The notes under the pieces are model-generated. The model saw nothing but the letters and a program-made list of their open reading frames with translations, was not told the origin of the DNA and ran no database searches. From Pachyseris speciosa (Eukaryota; Cnidaria; Anthozoa; Scleractinia; Pachyseridae), in NCBI GenBank assembly GCA_016490735.1, contig JAEMWC010000194.1, positions 42,501 through 106,500 on the forward strand: a stretch of DNA of 64,000 nt, read 5' to 3'. The position numbers and the translations under genes were made by a program. This document shows, one piece after another, positions 56,684-64,000 of the stretch. Within the stretch, counting starts at the first letter, position 1, and each line of letters starts with the position of its first letter.

Positions 56684-58471
56684 CTAAAAATATTTGAAAT
56701 CTGGAGACTTAAATGAAACAATACAAGAAGCTTTATCGAAACTTATAGAATTAAGAAAGTTCTTATTTTCTTTTAAAAATTTCTTGAAATAACCAAGACT
56801 GGAAGAGCGTTTACATGAATTGGGTAGGAGGTTCCAGCACAAGGCTGCTCTGTGCTTGAAGGATGACCGGCCAATTTCAGTTCTAGGACTAGGAACTTCT
56901 AAATTGGCGAACTTCCTAAGATTATAGTTAGACGTGGATCTTACAATTAAATCTCTAAGAGGGTCTATACAAGTGTCATTGTAGATATTAAAACTGATAG
57001 TTAATAGTCTCTTAATATAAAACTGAATAATAGGGGTCCAGAGTGGTAAATTCCTAACATCAGTGCTGTGGATATCTCTGGGCAAACTATAAATAATTTT
57101 AGTTGCCCTTAAATGTATGCGGTCGATATCCTCCAGCAATGATGGAGAACAAGAGCCCCAGACTACAATACCATATAAGACACTTGGAAGAATAGTTCGA
57201 TAATAAATTGTTTGCAAAACAGGCTTTGGTAAAAACTTGATACGTTTCAAGACCGCAACTTTCTTGCTAAAGGAGGCACAAACATTCTTGGTATGCTGTT
57301 GCCATGAAAGCCTATTATCAATAGTAAGCCCAAGGCATTTACTTGATACCTTGTATTCAATTAAACTATTGCCGTATCTCAAACAAGGCAGGGGGCCAAC
57401 GAAGGTCTGATTAGAAATTATCATAGCTTCAGATTTAAATTCATGAATTACAAGTCTGTTTGACAGACACCAAGTGTGGACTTGGTCCAGTATAGATTGC
57501 AGTGTCGGAATAATGTCATCAATGTTCTCGCCAAGGGTGTAGATCGTCGCATCGTCCGCAAATAGATACAATTCCCCGTGTGTTATTGATTCTGCAAGAT
57601 CATTAACAAATATCGAGAATAATTTAGGCCCTAAAATTGAACCTTGAGGTACCCCAAACCTGACTTTTTTTAGTTCAGACTTATTCCCTGAAATTTGGAC
57701 GAACTGCTGACGCCTAGACAAGTAGTCGGTAAGCCATGAGAACAGATCACCAGAAATGCCAGTTGCTTTTAATTTTTCCAATAAAATGGTGTGGTTGACA
57801 GTGTCGAAGGCTTTTCTGAAATCTATGAAAAGGACACCCACTTTTAGACTATTGTCCAGCGCAGTTTTCCATGTTTCTGTTAGGTGGAGCAATAGACTCT
57901 CTGTAGAGTAGTTCTTTCGAAATCCCCATTGCCTTTGACTTAATAAGCCATGCAACTCCAGGTGGTTACTTAAGGTGTCACAGACAACATCTTCCAGAAC
58001 CTTTCCTGGAACGCTGAGGAGGGATATAGGTCTGTAGTTGTTAACATCGGTTGGTGGGCCCTTCTTAAAGATGGGGTTAACCCGTGACAGTTTCCATTTC
58101 GAAGGGAAAGATGAATCACTCAGGCTCCTGTTAAAAACCGGTAAGAGACTGTGAATAACAGAGTCGCCAACCAGGGATAGGACTCTCGGTGAAACGTTAT
58201 CAGGGCCGGTAGCCTTCATGGGTTTGGCAGCTTTTATGAGTTTATCCCTTACGAGTTTCCAGGAAAAATCGACAGTGTCCTTAATTGGGGTGATTCTGGT
58301 AATGAAGGAGTTTAGAGATGGAATGTCCAGAGGATCAAGCTGCTTAGTCAAGTCTTCACTGATATTAACAAAAAAGTCATTGAAGTACTCAGCTTTAGCT
58401 AAGCTATGGGTTAATATCACTTCGTTGGGGCCAGAGATAGGACCTATGCTCTTGGTCTTGTGCTTTCTCAA
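56684..58471 (-). pseudogene. LINE C reverse transcriptase frame
   Basis: Open for 595 codons. Reverse transcriptase landmarks in order: KATGPDNVSPRVL, WKLSRVNPIFKKGP, YRPISLLSVPGKVLE, GFRKNYSTES, VLFIDFRKAFDTVNH (motif A), VRFGVPQGSILGPKLFSIFV (motif B), LYLFADDATIY (catalytic F-A-D-D). The C-terminal domain (PRTEIGRSSFKHRAALCWN) follows. The frame is undamaged through all of this, so the copy is fairly young. Lack of the endonuclease and the frameshift before it make it non-autonomous. Confidence 0.88.
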
Positions 58472-58482
58472 GACTCGATTGG

Positions 58483-58858
58483 TCAGTCTCCAAAATTCAC
58501 GTGGGTTGGATGCTTCCTCGAATGATGTTTGCCAGTAAGCAGTTTCAGCTCTCTTAAGTTGTTTTTAATTGCGTTTCTCTTCTCTTTATACAATCTCCAT
58601 TTCTCGGGGTCACCAGATAATTTTGCATCCTTCAGGAGTTTATATCTCTTATTCATTTCCTTTCTGATGGAGGTGTTGATCCAAGGAAGAGATTTATCTC
58701 TAATCTTGGCATCTCTTGAAGGAAGGTGGTGGTGTAAAATATCATCATACAGGTATTGCCAAAAAGCCACACAGTCATCGATATCGTCAAATATCTCAGA
58801 CACATGCCAGGGTGCTTGATCGAAGTCACTCTTGAGTTGGTTTACATCCAATAATTTA
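58483..58858 (-). pseudogene. LINE C linker region, frameshifted from the RT
   Basis: Minus-strand text LLDVNQLKSDFDQAPWHVSE, WINTSIRKEMNKRYKLLKDA, LYKEKRNAIK, then at about 58563 the natural continuation (LKRAETAYWQ, ASNPREFWRL) is in the frame of the reverse transcriptase. Confidence 0.8.
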
Positions 58859-58925
58859 TAGTTTTTTGCGGAGATAATCTTAGGTAAGGCTTTGCTCCTG
58901 GCTGCTTTAAAGATGGCGAATGATG

Positions 58926-61900
58926 AGGTAAAAATGATGAGGTAAAAATTGTGTATTTATTGCAAAAAAACTAACCACACTTGTTTTCGCTTCGATGAAT
59001 ATTTCTGCTAAGTGTTTGAGAAAGGAAACGCTTATCAAACGATGTAGGATTTTTTCGCAGAAACGTTAATGAAGTCTTGGCGAAATGTGTGGAGAAAAAA
59101 TAATCTGTTTACAAATACGTCATTTGAAACATAAGAAAGAGAGTAAGGTTTCTGCGGTCAGTTTCACGTCATGTAAGTTTTGTCATTCAAAAACTAATGA
59201 CCAGAAATTGAGATATTGTGCAAAAATAGTAAATAAACTACCTGTCAAAGTCTCAGGGGTGTCTGACGTCCCGTACTTGAGTTATTCAACAAGATGTACA
59301 ACCGCTCAAAATTAGTTTAGTATGGAGCGGCCACGGGGAAACACGGCAGTCTAATTAAAAACATCTGGAGTTATGTTCAAAATTATTCCAAAATGACTAT
59401 TATTAGTTAGCGCTTGCGCAGAAACGCCAGAAGTGAGCTTTGTGGATGAAACTCGACGGCGACGAATAAGAAAAACGGAGCTCATTTTCAGACTCGGGCG
59501 GCGTTCCTCGCCCGCGTAAAAACGGACGACATTTTTAGACTCGGGCGTTCCCAACGGAAGTCCAAGTAATATTATAAGTTTAATCTGCATGTCAATGAAA
59601 CTAATTTTCATATGAAAAGATCAGCACCAGGACTCTCTTTGGAAAAGATGCCAGAGGTAATTCGGAAATGGCCTACTGAGGTGTAAGCCTTGGTAAGATG
59701 TGAGCCTCGGACGGTTACTAAGCTAGCAGCGGAAGTGGCCCCAAAATATCTTTCGGAGGCACCATGTTATTGACCACTGCCAATAACATTTACCCATCGT
59801 GTTTGCAATCTAGTATCCCGGGTTTTTGCTAGTTGAGGTACAGCCCCCCACAAAAGCTCCGTTCAAAGACTGGCAAGAGGTCTGTAAAGTGAAGCAGTCT
59901 TGTAAAATTATCCGATAACATTATTTATTAACTCTGACCAAATAGGGTAGATTTATTTCATTAAGAGGTATGTTAGCATAATTGTAAGTACCAACCTACC
60001 AAATAACATCTAGCGGTTAACCGTGGATGACGTTTCAAAACAAACAATGACTAGAGGTCACTACCTATTGGTTCAAAACCTGCCGAAATGAAACTGAGCG
60101 CGGTCATGTCCGTGAGCAACAATTCCTTTGCCGGCTGGCTTTTAGTTTTCCCGAAACAGCTGGATTAAAACATTCTCGAAACTTACTAAGACCAGGATTC
60201 ACTTTATAGTGCTAACGATAAAAAGAACTTGCCGGTAAATACAATTGATTCATTATCAAATTACAATTTAAAGGAGCTGCGTCAGGAGTTTTAATATTAC
60301 TTCGAAAAGCTGAAAAAGAAAAGATATTGGAAGCAAAGAAAACTCGAAAATAATGGGTCAGTTTTAAAATTATTTAAGTGAAACTATACATGAGCCTCTT
60401 TGGCTTGCGATTTCAAGGATTGAAATGGATTACAATTGACAAAATTAGGCCGACTGTTTTCAAGTTCTCTTCTTGTGCTGAGGGAAAAACAGCCAAACAC
60501 AGGTTACGGTTTTCTTTCTCTTGGAGAGAATAGCTCGATAACTTTCTTTTAGTGTTCTGGAGGATTTTGGTTATGAGCAATGGTTCTTGAGGGAACCTGG
60601 GTTTAACCTCCACGGCATTCAAATTACCCTGACACAGCCCCTTTAAAGGGTACCCTACGTAGCAGACGCTGTAGAAAATGGGTCGCTGGTTACCATTGAG
60701 TCTCCTCCTCGCCCGCGCCGTTCGAACTCTGGCCCCATTCTTCTCCAGCGCTTGCCACGCAGTAGTTAATGAGCAGTGTATTAGTGACAGTCATAGAAAA
60801 CGCCACTACAGAAACAATCAACACGCGAACAGCGGCAAAAGGCAGGTCTCCAACACCGAGTGACACCTTATTACAGGAGATGCGAGTACGATAACTTCAA
60901 GTGTCACGTTGAATTTACCGATGCTTTTGAAGACGGCCTGTAAGTCCGTCTGGATGAAACACAAGCCAAAAAGAAAAAGATTCTAATTCAAATGTTTATC
61001 AGCCGAGGCCCAGCAAGTTACAGGGACTTCCGAAGAACGGCTCCTTAGGACCTACAGCTTTATGAGTACGATAACAGTCGTCTACCAATTTAAGCAAGAG
61101 AGAGCCAAGTGATAACACCATCATACCACCGAGGATCCCACTTAACAGACATGTGTCACGACGGAACAAATACCTGACCTCAGTGTACTTAACATACCTG
61201 GATGAAAGAGGACTTGCCTTTTGCGCTGCATGTTGCGAACATCTAATACCTTTTTTGCGAGAACGAGAATATCAACATTCATTATGAACTTTTCAGTCTG
61301 AGACAGATTTCACTGCTGCCTAAGCGCGCCATGTAAACATTGCTAAATTTATTTGCCTATTTACCGAATGCGTGATCACGATTAGTGCGCGTATTGCATG
61401 GGATAAACAATAGCAAAGAATAAGAACAAAAACTCTGACCCCTTGTGCCAACTGTGCCACGAACTGGATGAAATGGAAATTCTTCACTGCACGGATCGAC
61501 GAGGCTTCAAACAATTTCAAAAAGAATATTGATTTTACAAAATAGCATTCCAAGGAGAAAGCTAAGAGTGGACATGAAACTCGGTGCCGACAAGGAGAGT
61601 GCCTGCTCTTTTGCTCATGACCACTGACCAGCAGTGGTAACGTTCAACCGAGTAATCGTGTCCAGTCCATCCCGACCAAATCGCCATCGGATCGGAACAG
61701 CACTGCTGCTGTAACAAGGCGTTCTCGTTGGAAGCCGAACTTAAATTTCACTAAAAGCTACCACAGAATCATGAAAATGAATGGAAAACTAATGATCGAG
61801 AAACCACTTGACGTAAGAATTAATTAACCAATAGAAAAAGGAGAATACTCGAACTAAAAAAATTTTATAACGCACGCGAATACGCCAAAAGATTGTTTTA

Positions 61901-62449
61901 TTTTATAAATACAACGCAAAGAATTTCAGGCTTTACCACGAATAATTTTTTAAGTTTTGCTTACCCGAATTTTTTCCTGGTTCAATCGTTGTCTATCATG
62001 ATCACTATATATGTTATAAATTTAGTTAAAAACATCAGACATTTTGTAGTATCCCATACAAACGCTTCATAGTTGCAGTAATTATTCAAGGGAATCAACC
62101 AAACTATTTTAGCTCGTTCATCTTGCAAAACGCGCCATGCACTTTAAATATTACAAAACCTTGAACATTTCGCGGTCGCGATATTAAGTAATTAGCTAAC
62201 AATTTCAACCTTTTTCGCCCTCTCTCCAAAGATAACCTCGTGTCTTCAATGTTTCTAATCTTGGCAGCTTAAAGGTCAGATTACAAAAGACAGACAACAT
62301 ACCACTGTTCTCCAGTGATTAGCTGCCTTTCCGTTCTTTGTTATCACCGATACTTTCATTCCACGATGCCATCATCATTAGTGAATACCATGCAATTCAG
62401 TTGAGGATCAGCTCGATTTAATTCCCAGGCCACTGCCATTGCCGAGCTA
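58926..62449. other. Gene-poor spacer
   Basis: No gene could be supported. A plus-strand frame of 61 codons at 60678-60863 begins with a signal-peptide-like run (MGRWLPLSLLLARAVRTLAP) and continues basic, but it has no family text, so it is recorded only as possible. The repeated block GCGCTTGCGCAGAAACGCC occurs near 59410, as at 56115. Confidence 0.4.
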
Positions 62450-64000
62450 TCAAGATTGCTCCTTATCTTTCGCCTTGGCTTTAATCAATTGTCTCTGTTG
62501 CTGAATCTGCCTTTGTAGCAAACTTAACGACTCACCCTCGTTTTGATCATCACTATCGTGTTCGTCTGTTCTGTTTAACTCAGGGTCAGACAGCCTTGTA
62601 CTTCTTTCCGGGCAGGGCGGTGGAACAGAAGACTTTCTCGCGGGTGGCATCGGCACACTTCTGCTGCGGGCGGCGTGACTCGCTAACGCCGCGAGCTGCG
62701 CCTGTTGAGCGGCTGTTGGCCGACCTGATATACTCTGACTTCTGCTGTATGCCGCTTTCGGTTTATGCTGAGGCGCATATCCCCGGAGTTTTCTTGGATA
62801 CTCTCGGGATTGGACCGATGGTGGTATCCCCCATAACTGAAATACCCCGAATCGCTGCTGTTTAATGCTCCAGGGGCCGGGACTTCGCCATTGCCTGAGT
62901 AGCTGCTCTGAGAAGACGTTTCGCTATCGCTTCTCCTATGCACCATTCCGTGGAAATACGGCGACATAGCGGAGGCTGATTCACTCATGCACCGTGTCCG
63001 TGTACTGCTCACGGCATAGGGCGTGGCGTATTGATGGAAGTGAGAATTATGCCCGGATGTGTAGTCCCTTGGGTTCGAGATAGAGTGCTCCGCTATCGAA
63101 GAAGGATAAACTTGAGCTAGCGATGCTGAAGGGGATCTCTCTCCTGATGACGAAGAATAACAGCCAGAGTCGGTGGACGTTGTCCACGATGTTCTGTCAC
63201 CTGCAGAGAGAAGCGACATCACAAGACAATCAGCCTAACACCGGGAACAGATCAAAACAAGTTAAGAACCCTCAATTTCATTCTCGAAAACATGGAAACC
63301 CAACTGCGCGAAACGAAAGAGCAACACTTCTCATCAGCTTCGTTTGAAGGCACGTCACACTGAAAACCATACTGTTTGAATGGAGGTTTTGTTTCAATGT
63401 TTCTGCGAGTCTTATTCTAGTTTAAAATTTCGTGTTGATCTAGTTTAAACTCAGAATAACAATTTGTTTCATATCCCTTGTTTTTTTTTTTTTATTTGCT
63501 TTTTAAATAGTTTAATTGTGTAGATCCAATGAGGAGAATGATATTTTTTCAACTCTTTGTTGATTGAGCGTCGCTTTAGGAAGCGCTTTGGTAAATTAAC
63601 GAGTTCGCGCAACATAAATATATTAATTAATTAATTTATTTTTATTGATTCCTTCTAGTTGCAAAATGACCCTCTTCCGGCTTTGACACCCTGATATGTA
63701 AACGCGATCGAAAGCTGACCGAGGTATCTTCAGGAAGACCTTTGTCTCCTTAAGAATCAACATTAGGCTTTCTTCATTAAAAACAAACAGAACACAGGCA
63801 GGTAACACGGATGCTCTAGTCACCTGCATGAGGCAGCGCAGAAACAGCTCCAGGGAAGGGAGGAGGGGGTAAGGGATCATACTGCAAATCTCCCGAATAA
63901 CCAGGGGACAGTAAAGGTGTTGGAGGCTGTGGAAAGCTCTCCATGGACGGTGACCCTATCGACGATCCCAACGACGACATGGACGAGTGTGAAGAGGTTG
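62450..64000 (-). CDS. Unrecognised Ser/Pro-rich protein, last two exons (partial at right edge)
   Basis: Exon 63998-63824 (runs in from beyond the window) joins at a GT-AG intron to an exon starting 63200. The joined frame reads SSMSSLGSSIGSPSMESFPQ, PPTPLLSPGYSG, DPLPPPPFPGAVSALPHA, GDRTSWTTSTDSGCYSSSSG and further Ser/Tyr/Gly-rich text to a stop at 62683. From about 62830 a second minus-strand frame is open to 62450 and looks more protein-like (SISGRPTAAQQAQLAALASH, SVPMPPARKSSVPPPCPE, LLQRQIQQQRQLIKAKAKDK). The true C-terminus may therefore be in that frame, with a one-base indel or unrecognised splice between. Low-complexity composition suggests a disordered regulatory tail. Family not recognised. 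Confidence 0.65.

Larger units (their letters stand above)
56546..58925 (-). mobile_element. LINE copy C, 5'-truncated, nearly intact reverse transcriptase
   Basis: Minus-strand element whose 3' side ends in TACA repeats (56551-56566, plus strand). It codes from the endonuclease-RT linker (AARSKALPKIISAKNYKLL) to the protein end. One frameshift near 58563 (A-rich run) separates the linker from the reverse transcriptase. The 5' end stops at about 58925 with no endonuclease. Confidence 0.85.

Overview
This is nuclear DNA of an animal, most likely a cnidarian (stony coral or sea anemone). The sequence shows AT-rich spacers, GT-AG introns, several LINE retrotransposons with cnidarian-type reverse transcriptase text, a Penelope-like element and many foldback elements. 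The gene families are animal ones: GT10 fucosyltransferase, a DOK-type adaptor and a macro-domain protein. The assignment rests on protein text read by eye, and the species cannot be named.

Layout. 1-540 holds a decayed LTR-retrotransposon protease region on the minus strand. 1795-3710 holds two diverged copies of a dispersed repeat. 3780-21600 is a tandem array of a unit made of a single-exon alpha-1,3-fucosyltransferase gene plus a minus-strand LINE. Copy 1 (3916-5175) looks intact. Copy 2 (11578-12804) is almost identical but loses its C-terminus to a one-base deletion. Copy 3 (about 20019-21600) is a pseudogene with its middle replaced. Comparing the copies exposes dated insertions: a foldback element in unit 1, a Penelope-like element with a 12-bp target duplication, and a 581-bp insertion in unit 2 that carries an unrecognised reading frame.

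23350-30760 (minus strand) carries a four-exon DOK-like adaptor (PH plus IRS-type PTB domain, 275 residues) that I assembled from splice sites. 33471-36780 is a repeat nest: a MITE interrupted by a LINE that is itself interrupted by a MITE of the same family, then a second LINE split by a TTAA-flanked element. 37326-41109 (minus strand) holds the four last exons of a macro-domain (ADP-ribose-binding) gene. 41348-46520 holds three large palindromic elements, two of them with 9- and 10-bp target duplications. 48019-53698 (plus strand) is a three-exon extended short-chain dehydrogenase/reductase of 392 residues with a signal peptide and a C-terminal RDEL, so probably a soluble ER-lumen enzyme. 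56640-58925 is a minus-strand LINE with a long reverse transcriptase frame. 62450-64000 is the last two exons of an unrecognised Ser/Pro-rich protein on the minus strand that runs off the window.

The host genes do not form a pathway. They are separate eukaryotic genes: Golgi glycosylation, ER-lumen redox or epimerase chemistry, phosphotyrosine signalling and ADP-ribose recognition. They sit in a dense field of mobile DNA. The most unusual material is the group of large palindromic elements with 9-12-bp target duplications, the 2A-like motif in the LINE, and the contrast between near-identical fucosyltransferase coding regions and their diverged 5' flanks.
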